Notes under the pieces: model-generated
The model's input: the letters and a program-made list of their open reading frames with translations, nothing else
Told to the model about the DNA's origin: nothing
Databases searched by the model: none
Shown: piece by piece, positions 12,715 through 22,775 of the stretch
Position numbering within the stretch: position 1 is the stretch's first letter
Layout of the letters: every line of letters begins with the position of its first letter
Program-made: the position numbers and the translations under genes
Source of the DNA: Lunularia cruciata
Lineage: Eukaryota; Streptophyta; Marchantiopsida; Lunulariales; Lunulariaceae
Reading direction: 5' to 3'
Length of the DNA: 64,000 nt
Assembly: GCA_948567375.1 (NCBI GenBank)
Contig: OX419757.1
Location: 67,897,836-67,961,835, forward strand

Positions 12715-12818
12715 TGTAAAAGATCCAAGACCAAGGAGAGCAATAAGAGAATGGAAGATCACATTGGGACACTTGAATGAGATAAACTTTGAATCCCTAA
12801 CATGAGCTTCAACTTTGG

Positions 12819-12826
12819 TATTTATA
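12819..12826 (-). promoter_or_regulatory. TATA box of element B 3' LTR
   Basis: TATAAATA on the minus strand, conserved with the other two LTRs of the family. Confidence 0.7.
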
Positions 12827-12968
12827 GGGAGCATACAAGACTCTTTAGAAGCTTCTCAAGAAGCTTTCTTGAGCTACTTTCTTGGAGTGCAAGCCAAGTT
12901 AACCAAGAAGCTTCTCAAGAAGCTTCCTTCTAGAAGTTGTTTACTTGGTGTGCAAGCTAAGCAAGTTG

Positions 12969-12991
12969 GAAGCTTCTAGAAGCTTCTAGAA
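12969..12991 (-). promoter_or_regulatory. heat-shock element, 5 units
   Basis: GAA 12969-12971, TTC 12974-12976, GAA 12979-12981, TTC 12984-12986 and GAA 12989-12991 form five perfectly phased alternating units. This is the longest array in the window. It lies upstream (in transcription direction) of the TATA box at 12819-12826. More GAAnnTTC pairs lie at 12850-12940. Confidence 0.8.
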
Positions 12992-13041
12992 GCTACATAC
13001 TTGGAGTGCAAGCTAAACTAGCTGGGAAGCTTCCCAGATAT

Positions 13042-13054
13042 TTCTAGAATATTC
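13042..13054 (-). promoter_or_regulatory. heat-shock element, 3 units
   Basis: TTC 13042-13044, GAA 13047-13049 and TTC 13052-13054. The site is conserved in all three LTRs (184-196 and 18338-18350), which argues that it mattered to the family. Confidence 0.75.
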
Positions 13055-13125
13055 TAGGCTAATTTGGACTAATTTTTACTTTGTTAGCCCTAACTTACTT
13101 CATTGCTAAACTCTAGATTGTTACA

Positions 13126-13140
13126 TATTCTCCCATCTCT
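13126..13140 (-). other. polypurine tract of element B
   Basis: On the minus strand the LTR is preceded by AGAGATGGGAGAATA. This purine-rich run is at the place of the plus-strand primer and is homologous to the tract at 102-113. Confidence 0.7.
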
Positions 13141-13464
13141 AATTGGTGATATCCTCGTTGCCATTGAATCTTCAAATTTCTAGATGGCAGTTTGTGCATT
13201 CTAGAGATTAAAAAGAGGTTCCCATGTGCCATCATGAAGGGGATGCCCTTTCCAAAGGACCTTGTACTACATATGTTGTCAACGTACTTGTTGAATGTGA
13301 CAATGTGCAAGGATATGATCAAGTTTATACTCCTCAAGATCATTTATAGGGACTTGAGTAGGAGGAGGAGGTTGGACACAAGAAGAAAAAGAAGATGGGT
13401 TAGGAACAAAGGGTTTCAACTTGGAAATGTGAAAGACAAGGTGGATATGCATATGACAAGGCAA
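13141..13464 (-). pseudogene. element B polyprotein C-terminus with chromodomain relic
   Basis: The minus strand shows HLVFHISKLKPFVPN, the FHVSxLK motif that closes chromovirus integrases. A proline-rich PPPPTQVP linker follows, then EEYKLDHILAHCHIQ, the usual entry to the chromodomain. The core is then split over frames, with remnants corresponding to the WEPL and NAQTAIKEF motifs seen in element A at 1-70. Stops and frameshifts make it non-functional. Confidence 0.75.
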
Positions 13465-13804
13465 GACAAGTCGATAAGCAATAAGAGAAATGATTTGGGT
13501 GACATCAAAGGGTCCTATCCAATCAAGGGTGAGTTTTTAAAACTTAAGTATCCAATGGGAGAGACATGTTACTAGAGGAGAGCATGAGCTTATCACCAAC
13601 TTGAAAGGTGAGATCACAACAATGGTGCTCCGCATATTGTTTTTGCCAAGTTTAAGCAACAAGGAGATGAGATTTGGCTTCTTGGAAGGATTGGGATATG
13701 GTGGTCAAGAAGGTGTAAGTATGAAGGATATGAGATGGAGTAAGAGCAAGAAGGGAATTTGGAACAAGTGGATTTTGGCCAAAATTGAGAAAGAAGAGAG
13801 AGAA

Positions 13805-14230
13805 TCAAGTACTTGCATATTTGGAATTATTGTATGCTAATTGCATAGTTCCAAGACATTCATCCCAATTGATATGGTGGATGTTGACAAAGGTATGAAG
13901 CATATCCTCTAATGTATGATTTACACATTCAATTTGTCCATTGGTTTGAGGATGATAGGCCGTGGACAAAGCAAGCTTGGTGCTGAGTATCTGAAAGAGT
14001 GCTTGCAAAAATTTCCTAATGAATCAAGGATCATGGTTGGTGATGAATACATGAGGCATCCCATGATGCTTGAAGACATTATCAAAATAGATATGTGCTA
14101 ATGTTGGAGCATCCACAATATCAAAGGTTGATTCCAAATGGATTTTCTTACTAAGCTTATTCACAAACACAATTATTGTTGTGTGACCTTGCTTCATCTT
14201 GGGCAAGGATGTGATGAGATCCAAGCTCAC
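13805..14230 (-). pseudogene. element B integrase catalytic core
   Basis: The minus strand reads SLDLITSLPK (first catalytic Asp), then VFITNHDP, then AYHPQTNGQIECVNHTLED (catalytic Glu). In intact relatives the middle motif is SDRDP with the Asp after Ser. Here that position is Asn, so the second catalytic Asp seems lost. The core is split by stops near 14010-14024. Confidence 0.85.
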
Positions 14231-14344
14231 ATGTTCCTATAGAGTAGATGGAATGGGGAGTGGTTGAAAGAGTCCACTTGGTTTTTGGTTGCTAGTCTTG
14301 TTACGTTGGCAACTCTCATATGATTGAACAAACTCTCAAACATC

Positions 14345-14671
14345 TTATGTCATGTTGAGCCACCACCATTGGCATTGGAGAGTACCCAAGGTCTTATCTA
14401 CACCCATGTGACCAGTGATTGGTAAGTCATGGGCTTCTTGGAAGCGTACAAGTTGGAACTCATCCTTGGTTGGAACATAAATCCGGTTGTCACAGAATAA
14501 AAAACCTTCCTTGAAGGAGAAGGTGTTGTACTCCTTGTTGCATGTTGCAAGACTACCTTGTACCACTTGAAAGAAAAGATCTTGTTGTAAGGTGGACTCA
14601 AACTTGAGTTGAACTTTGGAATCAATTGATACCATCATAATTACTATAGTGATGAGAAGAAGAGACTTCAA
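14345..14671 (-). pseudogene. element B integrase N-terminal zinc domain
   Basis: An open minus-strand segment of 108 codons contains HDLPITGHMGVDKTL followed, after a stop, by a CxxC-type CQRNK motif. This is the HHCC domain that precedes retroviral-type integrase cores. It is the longest open piece of element B. Confidence 0.8.
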
Positions 14672-15440
14672 ATCAAGTCGTCATGATAGAGTATCAAGGA
14701 TAACATGGATCCGACCGAGTTTGTATTCACATTTGATGTTAAAAAATTATAGTTGTTCCTCTTATTGATGATATTTACTCTTCATATGTTCCAAATGTAA
14801 TGTTTGCAACAAAGGTTAGTGATCAATTCATATGATCACTTGTTTCCACAAGAGATAATGCCTCCAAACCTTGGTCGCATATACCATTGCTAGTTGTTCT
14901 TGATCTTGAGCAGAGTAATTTCTTTCTATTATATTTAATCAACAAGAAACAAAGGCAATGGGATGTAACCCACTTGGGAATTCTTGTTGCAACACGGCAC
15001 TAATTGCAAAGTTAGAAATATTGAAATCAACTACACAAGGTAGTTGAGGGTCATATGGTTGAAGAACGGGTCTTGAAGACACCATGTGTTTCAACTTTTG
15101 GAATGCTTATTTGTGCTTGTTGGTCAACTGAAAGCTCGAGTTGTTTCCCAAGAGATCGGTTGATGGTGCATCTATATGAGCATAGTAGTGGATAAACCGT
15201 TGGTAAAAACTAGCCAATCCATTAAATGCCCAAACTTTTTTTAGCATCCTTTAGAGTATGCCAATCAATGATAGCCTTGATTTTCTCTTCTTCAATCTTG
15301 ATCCTTTTCGATGAGATCTTATGATCAAAGAAGGTAACTTCCTTTTGCCAAAAGGCACACTTTGACTTCTTGCAATAACACTTCCATTGTTGTAATCATC
15401 TTAGGACTTCTTGCACATGATTTGCATGTTCTACCTTTGT
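14672..15440 (-). pseudogene. element B RNase H region, decayed
   Basis: The region between the RT active site and the integrase zinc domain. Minus-strand reading near 15290-15390 gives CFWQKEVTFFDHKIS, the connection typical of Ty3/gypsy RT (CxF...V-FLGH-IS). RNase H itself is spread over several frames, and I could not see an intact catalytic set. Confidence 0.6.
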
Positions 15441-15900
15441 CTTGTATAGATTAAAATTTCATCCAAGAACACCACCATGTACCGATCCAATAGTCCATCC
15501 AACACTTGATGCATGTAATCCATGAAGATTGTTGGAGCATTAGTGAGTCCAAAAGGTAGAACTCTCTATGCAAAATGTCCATACCTTGTGCAAAAGGTAG
15601 TCTTTTGCAAATACTCCCTATCAATGGGGATTTGCCAATAGTCACTATAAAGTTCCAACTTGAAGAAGTATTGTGCTCCACTCAAGTCATCAATTCAAGG
15701 CAAGGGATATACATTCTTCACTATTTGTTTATTGAGCCCATGGTAATCATTGCAAAAATGAAGTCCTCTATCCTTCTTTGGACTGAATAGTATTGGTGCT
15801 CCCAAGGAAATGTATTGTGTCATATGAAGTTCTTCTCCAAAAACTCCGTAAGTGTTGTTCATAACTACTCCAACCCCTTTAGTGAGAGCCAATAGATTGG
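15441..15900 (-). pseudogene. element B reverse transcriptase, decayed
   Basis: Minus-strand motifs are [19 protein letters not shown] near 15700-15760 and VVFLDEILIYTRQR with the active site at 15458-15469. Intact relatives have FLDD at this place; here the second Asp is Glu, which would impair or abolish catalysis. Stops separate the two motifs. Confidence 0.85.
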
Positions 15901-16110
15901 CCTACTCACTAGAGTACTCCTTGGCAATAACTCAATCTTAAAGGGCAGATCACGATTAGAGGGTAATCCTTTTGGCAGATCATTCAGAATACGTCACACA
16001 CTCATGAACTATTTGATCAACCATTGCTTGATGAGGTTGTTGAATCTTGTCAAATTTTCCTTGTGAAATCGGCTTGATACACACCATGAAAATAGAATTA
16101 TCTTCCTCCA

Positions 16111-16290
16111 AAGCTTGCTTTATGGTTGCTTCACTGACAAAATTTCCATCTAAGGACTCATCTCTCTTCAAAGCTTGCTCTATGGTTGCTTTCATCACAA
16201 AATTCCCATCTTGGGACTCATCTCTCTTCAAGGCTTGCTCTATGGCTACCTTCCCAACAAACTTCTCATTCTAAGATTGACTATTCTTAG
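16111..16290 (-). repeat. three 60-bp in-frame repeats in element B polyprotein
   Basis: Units start at 16111, 16171 and 16231, period exactly 60 bp, so the frame is kept. They encode a 20-residue unit of the type KRDESxDGNFVxxATIxQAL. They lie between protease and RT, where a linker is expected. Charged, probably unstructured sequence; no known domain. Confidence 0.8.
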
Positions 16291-16484
16291 GGTTCTTACT
16301 TAGAGGTTCCAAATAACCTAATCAAAAACTCCTACCTTGGTGTTGTACTTGAAATTGTCATCGATTCCAATCAAATTGGATCTTATGATGTTCAAGCCAA
16401 GGTAGACCTAGAATGAAATCATAGTGTAGAGGTTCCACTACAAACCTCATACACTCCAAATTCTCTTTCCCAATCTTGAAGGTA

Positions 16485-16688
16485 AGAGGATGCAAGGTAT
16501 GGAATGCAGAACCCTTTCTACCATCTGCAATCATCAACCTACTTCCAATTAAAGAGGATGTAAGGTATGGAATGCAAAACCCTTTCTACCATCCGCAATC
16601 ATCAATCTACTTCCAATTAAAGAGGATGTAAGGTATGGAATGCAGAACCCTTTCTACCATCCGCAATCATCAATCTACTTCCAATTAT
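16485..16688 (-). repeat. 68-bp tandem triplication in element B
   Basis: Three units start at 16485, 16553 and 16621 with very few differences, built round GGTATGGAATGCA and CCCTTTCTACCAT. Because 68 is not a multiple of three, each added unit shifts the frame. The expansion therefore either broke the protease-RT reading frame or arose after the element was already dead. Near identity of the units points to a recent event. Confidence 0.9.
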
Positions 16689-16850
16689 TGGCTTGATAGT
16701 AATATGTAATTCCTTTGCAAATTGCATGGACAAGCAATTTTTAAAACTTCTCAAATCAACCAGAATTCTATAACCACAATCACATATCATAACTTGCAAG
16801 TGAAGCAAATTTACATAGGTCAAGCCTTGGATCCCATTGGAACTAATCAA
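16617..16850 (-). pseudogene. element B aspartic protease relic
   Basis: An open minus-strand segment contains ILVDLRSFKNCLSMQFAKEL and then MIADGR, which follow the layout of retroviral-type proteases (LVDSG-T-NFIS...VANG). The catalytic DSG/DTG triplet reads DLR here, keeping the Asp but losing Ser-Gly, so activity is unlikely. Confidence 0.7.
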
Positions 16851-16960
16851 GTTCTCAATAGGCGGCTTGAAATCTTTTATTTGGATTCCTTGTTTCTCTG
16901 ATCATTCTACTCCACAAACTCCATCTAGACAAGTTGCCAAGGTTGCCCATTCTTGAGTGG

Positions 16961-17002
16961 ACATTTAGCAATGTGATGTCCAATTTGGCAATAATAAAAA
17001 CA
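16961..17002 (-). pseudogene. gag zinc knuckle of element B, damaged
   Basis: The minus strand encodes CFYYCQIGHHIAKC. Placed on the CX2CX4HX4C knuckle, Cys1, His9 and Cys14 are present, but the second Cys position is Tyr. The knuckle normally binds the element RNA. Confidence 0.75.
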
Positions 17003-17781
17003 ACTACCATTTTGTCACAATTTTTCTTTGTTCACAATACTAAGTGGTCTCCGTTGAATGGCATCAATCTTCATTGGAGTTGGCTCCTCCACCCGTGTGT
17101 AATGTATTGGTAAGTTTTGTGGATATCAAGGTTGAGACCAAGTTGTTGCAACTAAGGAATCAAAGAGTTTGGCCAACCGCATGGCTTTCTCCAAGTGTTG
17201 TGGCTCTTGCATAATTATCTCTAATTTGGTTTGTGACTTCAAGCTCCTCACAAGTTGATTGAGAGCTTCACCTTCCAATATATTTGGAATTTGCATGATG
17301 GTGTTCTAGAATTGCTTGATGTAACTTCTTACAGAGCCAATTTGCCTCAACTCTGCCAACCTATCTTGTGCAACTTGTGTGGCATGTATAGCTTAGAATC
17401 AATCTATTGTTGCACTCTTGAATTCTGCCCATGTTAAGATTGGTGTAACAATTTGTGTTTAGCTTGCTCCACTTGGAATCGTGACCATTGCTTTGCTACT
17501 CCATCCACTTGAGTGGAAGCCAAGAGAATTTGTTTCCATTCATCTTGAAGGTTGGTAGCTTTGAAATAACATTCATACTCAAATACAAAATTCTCCACTA
17601 TACCCAAAAATTTCTTGCCTTCAAAAACCTTGGGTTTTGGAAATTGGATTTCATCTTCTCCTTCTCAAATTGGTACTCTCTCTATGTACTCTTGTCGTTG
17701 ATGATCTCGTTCATCCAACAATCAAGTAAGATGCTCAATTTGTTGCTGCATAATAATGATAACCTCATGCATTACCACCAT
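17003..17781 (-). pseudogene. element B gag capsid region
   Basis: From an ATG at 17779-17781 the minus strand reads toward FPKPKVFEGKKF, then VENFVFEYECYF and LASTQVDGVAKQW. This is the order of the retrotransposon gag domain (F-G...V--WL-E-E-YF...A---L-G-A--W). Several stops interrupt it. Confidence 0.75.
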
Positions 17782-18037
17782 GGTTAATATTCTATCACAC
17801 CACCCGTAATCTATTTAATTTATTAACACATAGATGCAACACATCCATTGTTCTCTATAAGTTACAACTGGAAGTACAAAGGTTCCTTGGACAAGGTGAT
17901 CGTATTCAAAAAATCCTTCCCAAAGCATGAGATGATGAACTATGTGAGATGATGCTTGAGTAGTACCCAAACACAAAAATCCCAATGGTTTGGCGGAAAT
18001 GGATTTGGGGATCCATAAATTCCATCCATCCTATTCT

Positions 18038-18050
18038 TGCTCTTATACCA
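18038..18050 (-). other. primer-binding site, initiator Met tRNA type
   Basis: Next to the 5' LTR the minus strand reads TGGTATAAGAGCA. It differs at one base from the common plant site complementary to the 3' end of initiator tRNA-Met (TGGTATCAGAGC). One base (18051) separates it from the LTR. Confidence 0.85.
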
Positions 18051-18153
18051 ATGTAAAAGACGAGACTGAGGAGAGAAATAGGAGAGTGGAAGCTCATATT
18101 GGAACACTTGAATGAAATACACTCCGAATGCCTAGCATGAGCTTTGGTTTTGG

Positions 18154-18161
18154 TATTTATA
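18154..18161 (-). promoter_or_regulatory. TATA box of element B 5' LTR
   Basis: TATAAATA on the minus strand. It is the presumptive former promoter of the element. Confidence 0.7.
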
Positions 18162-18290
18162 GAGAGTATACAGGGCATTGACAAGCTTCCTTAAATCGCT
18201 TTCTTGGAGTGTAAGCCAAGTTAACCGAGAAGCTTCTCAAGAAGCTTCCTTCTAGAAGTTGTTTACTTGGCATGCAAGCTAAGCTAGTTG

Positions 18291-18350
18291 GAAGCTTCTA
18301 GAAGCTACCTACTTGGGGTGCAAACTAAACAAGATACTTCTAGAATATTC
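18291..18350 (-). promoter_or_regulatory. two heat-shock elements in 5' LTR
   Basis: GAA 18291-18293, TTC 18296-18298 and GAA 18301-18303 form one 3-unit site. TTC 18338-18340, GAA 18343-18345 and TTC 18348-18350 form the second, which matches 13042-13054 and 184-196. Confidence 0.75.
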
Positions 18351-18421
18351 TAGGCTAATTTGGCCTATTTGTTATTTTGTTAGCCCTAACCAACTTTGTC
18401 GCTAAACTCTATATTGTTACA

Positions 18422-18745
18422 ACTCATCCCCTTGGATGGGCGGCAAGTGCAGCAATAGCTCATAAGGTCTCCAAGTATATGGGTATGTAGCGGGGTCAAC
18501 TCTTTCTTCCTCTAGCCTTGGAGCTATATGAAGCTATGGACACAACATTTGACACATTTGTTAGAGAGTGCACGAGAGTTTATCATGTTAGGCGCGGGGG
18601 TACCACTCTCACTCTTATACTTTGTAATATATTTTAGACAGCATGTGTCCATTGCTCTACAGAGATGCAATCCATAAGAGAGCAATCACACTAGACTATG
18701 TTTCTTAGGATGTTCCAATTGTTTGTAGACTGTACTACTTGCATA
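18422..18745 (+). mobile_element. LINE-like reverse transcriptase relic, right part
   Basis: The plus strand continues the relic split at 12714. It reads THPLGWAASAAIAHKVSKYMG, then PLALELYEAMDTTFDTFVREC after a stop, and finally a stretch near 18615-18700 matching the C-terminal helix (FYRQRVSVALQRMQA-type) of relatives. The first codons join in frame with the codons before 12715 when element B and one copy of the 5-bp duplication are removed. Confidence 0.75.
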
Positions 18746-18790
18746 GTTGGAATATCTTAGGTGCAGTATGGCCAATTTCTCATATTTACT

Positions 18791-18874
18791 CCATTTTACT
18801 TATTTTGTCTCACCCTTGTGTGGCTTGATGGGGTCTTCCCATCCTTCTTGTTTTTGGCGCAGTCGCCTTTTCCC
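18791..18874 (-). repeat. DR95 dispersed repeat, near-full copy 2
   Basis: On the plus strand it reads CCATTTTACTTATTTTGTCT, then GGCTTGATGGGGTCTTCCC and a CAGTCGCCTTTT end. It aligns with copies at 35703-35792 and 48503-48572 but lacks the GC hairpin. Confidence 0.75.
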
Positions 18875-21800
18875 GCTTATTGCCTTACTCAAAACTAAGG
18901 AAACGGGAAAAGGAAAGCCTGCTGTCTGGAACAGTTTGGTTAGGTGGTGGCTTCGACTATGGAGGTAACGGAGGCGATATAAGAAGGAGAGAGGAATCAA
19001 TCACAGAACTCCAGAACTCCGGAATCACTCCAGATAGAGGAACTTACTGATTTCATTGAGAACGAAGCCCAAACTACTGTAAAGCCTTGCCAAGCTGCAC
19101 TAAGTCATGGGTCCTTAGAATGAACATTTTTGGGAACAAGGGAATACAGCAACAAATAGAGTGTCAATCCAACCTTGCTTCTCTGCAGATTTGGGGAAAA
19201 ATAAAGTTTAAAGTAGAACTTTGCCAACTTACAATTTAGAGATTTTGTCAGTGATTCTGAGGGGTTCTACAGCATGACATAATGATGCTTAGGGGGTAGT
19301 AATATGGACATAAATCATTGGCGGAAAAACCATACTGCAAAGTAGTTTCAAAAAGCTGCAGATTGTTCTTTGTAATAATGCAAAGGATAAGATGGACCAG
19401 TAGTAGCGCATGAGGTACAGACAGTGAAGGCTCTAGCATGTCTTAATCTTAGCATTAATAACATATTAAGTTCTGGCAGGCATCAAAGAACCGTACCTCA
19501 TTAAGTACGCAACACCACTCGATAAGCACCAACGAGGAGAGTTGGTATGGCTGCGAATGATTATTTTACAGGTAGTGTTTTTCTTCACTACAGATAGCAT
19601 TCTAACTCATTGTACCCAAACACTGTTTTTTGAATTCTAGGTCTTTTGCCATCGAGTAAGTTCTGTGTGTCAACGAGGCTGATCTTGAGTATCCTGTTCA
19701 AACACAAGGGGAGAGCTATATATAGCACGCCGTTCCAACTTCTATCATCCCCAAGTTCGTACATCGACATTGCCCAATTTGACGCAAAACCAGTTAAAGG
19801 CGGAGCATGAGGCACTCATGAAGATCTCAAACTGTAAACACAGGTCATAGACATTGGTATTCCCCCACTTTCTTCCGGCTCAGTCAAAGTGCGTCTTTGA
19901 ACTTACATCAGTGCATGCCATGTCTTCAAAGTTCAGGATTATAAGAATGTCGCAGGCATTTGGCCTTGCAGTGCATCGAAACTAAATGAAAGGTTCCCGT
20001 GTTGATTGAGATCGATTGCCGAAGAGATGGCTTTACAACCATACTTCACGCGGCCTGTAACGAAAGAGGGCAGAAAAGCAGGAGAAGATATGGTCACGGC
20101 TTTAAATCAGATTTGCCACATATCGCGTATCGAATAGAAAAAGATTTTTTTAAGCAATATCTCAAGTACTTGCCACGAGCCTCATAATCTCATCCAATTA
20201 TGGAAAAAGGCTCTTTGGGTTGCAAGTCCGCTTCGTTCATGTCGATGTACATCGGCAAATGAATAGGGTTATCATTATACAAGTGAGTGGTGCGGGCATA
20301 ACTACAGTCATTGTGTTAAGAGGAGAGAACGGATATAGGGAATACCCAAGATACTGTAAAAGTACAAACAGCACTACTCATCACCGTACTCAAGTTTTAT
20401 GGATAGTCTAAACAGCTCACTTTACTTCGATCAATGTGAGAGTTGTTAAGTCTAGATGTTAGACCAAGATCTTCAATTTGAGGTTACTTGTGCATTATTT
20501 TAAATTTGATTTTACATTACGCGATTGAGGGTATGTATCATTCTCAAAGAGCGAAACATGTACAGAGAGCCATCGTGTCCGTCTGCATAGCACTCCTACA
20601 CCTTACATATCCTCGTAAAAGTAGAGAGATCAGAGGTCTTAAAAACTCCTTTCAGTCCGCCGATGCTACAGTAGCTGACAGTGTTAGAGCAACTTTACGT
20701 GTGTACATGTTCTGGACAAGAACCTGACCAGCGAAACGAAAGAGAGGTGCACGTATGAAGCAGTACAACTCTACAATTGAGAGGACTGTCGCGGTTGTTT
20801 TCCCCAAGGTCCCCGTGTGGACCTTGGACGTAGGGTGGAAACAATGGACATCAATGGACGGTGTGGGAATGCTCAAAGTGTATAGACTTCGAGCTAGAAA
20901 GAACCACTTTTCAACATAAGAGAGTAGGAATGTACAGAGTAATATCTTACAAATGGATTAAAGATATGAAATAACATGAGGAGAGGACTACACTACAGAC
21001 GCTGTTTCTCAGTGGGCCCTAACTATTTCGACTGTAGCTGCTCTTGAAGTGGACATGGAGGGGCTTCGACCCGAATCCCCACCCCGAGGTAGCCAGCCAG
21101 CCAGCCAACCATCTTGGGGTAGCACTTAACAGGGCTCACTGACAATGTCCCATTGTACATACATGATGGCTCCCTTCCCCAGAAGGCAGCTCTAACTTAG
21201 TGGGAGAAAGAAAAAGGAAGTGAAGCGTCTGTCATTCATGAAGGCATGAAGAGCAAACTAATTGTTGTCCGGCGAGGAAAAGTACCTCTCTTAGACTCCA
21301 GAAAATCAATTTCCGAAAAGGATTTAGTCCTAGTGAAATCATCTCCCACGGAAACACGGTGCAGCAGATATGACACGTTTCAGAGATCGCGCCTGTACTA
21401 AGGCTCTGTAGAGCTTTCGAGTACAATCCCGGCCAACTTATTTTCTACGAACTTCGTACAACGGCCTACAGCATCGGATAGATGAATCTTCATCTCTCTG
21501 AAATAATCAGTTTAATATTCTTCCATCAATATTGAAGGAAACCGCCCGTACCTGTAAAACCTTCCGGGTAGCTAAAGAGAAGCACGAAAATTTCATCTTG
21601 AAACAGATTTCGGCTTCAACCTATGGCCTAACCAAGTGAAGGACGTATCTAGCACTTTGATATTGTCGGGCTCGTGTCTCATCTTCGACCTGTTAAAGTG
21701 ACGATGTGAACTTCGGGCCCATTGTCAGATTTCGTAACACTTGTCGACTTAATATAAGCATTACTGAGGATTGGCAAAAGATTACTTCGCGGCCAGCTAT

Positions 21801-22775
21801 ACCCACTGCTTTCGTTCTCTGCGTGGTATGAGCGGCTTACTTGATGTTTTACCCGGACAATTCGCCAACTTTCGGTCTACCCTCCAATAGGACACTCAAC
21901 TATTGGCAGGGTGGTCCTGTCTCAAGCAGCAAAACATGTAGCTTCTGGCTAAGTTTCCTCCACCAAACAGATACATCTTCCTAAGGAGGATTTAGGACGG
22001 CTACAGTAATACTTCTACTTATCTTTTAACAGCAAACTGACAGTTTTGCTTTTTCATAATTGCAGCGCATCCTATACAATAGGTAGTGAAAGCTTTTACT
22101 TCTTACCATTTGAACTACTGACTCTCATTGTCATCAATACACAGCATTTTACGGACAAAATTTATCCTCCATCTCTTGTGGTGCGCCATATCGATCAAAG
22201 TAAGTTCCACACCTACCATAACAGACCAGGCAAATGGGACAGAGAAACTCGAAGTTGATGAAGAAAAGACCTCCATTCGTTTCATGGCTGAACTGAAGAC
22301 AAATAGCTGAACTTCTTTCTATTATTGGAAACAATGCTCAAGCAATGGAGATACCCTCGCGTGACTGCCAGGGCTCCTTGCAATATGCAAGAGCAATAAT
22401 TGCAACTGTACATCAAAAGGTGAGTACGTTTAACTGAATCTTACAGATATCTGTGCGAACTTCTAACTAAATCTCTTCCCAACACACTACATTTACTGTT
22501 CCGTTGTATTCACAAATTGTCTGTAAAGAAACTTAGAAGACATTCCCTTCCTTTCGAGCGAGAGTAATTGAATATATCTTTCTTCCCAAAATGGGGCACC
22601 ATTTGACGAAGAACTTGTTGCGACCTACTCTCAACTTCGCACTCCAGCTTTCCGTGAAACAGTCAACCCTCCGTGTGGGGTGTTGAACGACCATTATAGC
22701 CCCCTCGAAGGCCCCCCCTTTCTTGAGAAGAAGTGAAACTGAACTAGCCTGGCTAGATGTACACTCAAGTGGCAG
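18875..22775. other. no gene recognised
   Basis: Higher-complexity DNA with scattered short open frames and no recognised family. TACTGTAG/CTACAGTA octamers occur at 20666 and 22001, and a short (AGCC)n run lies near 21095-21110. Could hold non-coding RNA or small intron-rich exons that I cannot see. Confidence 0.4.

Larger units (their letters stand above)
12715..13125 (-). repeat. 3' LTR of element B
   Basis: 411 bp, bounded by TGTAAAAGAT on the left and TTGTTACA on the right, giving TG...CA on either strand. It aligns along its length with 18052-18421 but has obvious substitutions and indels, so insertion is old. U3 lies at the right (transcription goes leftwards). Confidence 0.9.
12715..18421 (-). 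mobile_element. complete but decayed Ty3/gypsy chromovirus (element B)
   Basis: A 5.7-kb LTR retrotransposon read on the minus strand. In transcript order it has 5' LTR, tRNA-iMet primer site, gag with zinc knuckle, protease, RT, RNase H, integrase, chromodomain region, polypurine tract and 3' LTR. That order (integrase after RNase H) defines Ty3/gypsy, and the terminal chromodomain-type tail defines a chromovirus. Every domain is broken by stops or frameshifts, and several catalytic residues are changed, so it cannot move by itself. It sits inside the LINE-like relic and shares its LTR type with element A. Confidence 0.9.
18052..18421 (-). repeat. 5' LTR of element B
   Basis: 370 bp, TGTAAAAGAC to TTGTTACA. 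Same TATA box (18154-18161) and heat-shock-element layout as the 3' LTR, but shorter by about 40 bp because of indels in the repeat-rich U3. Confidence 0.9.
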
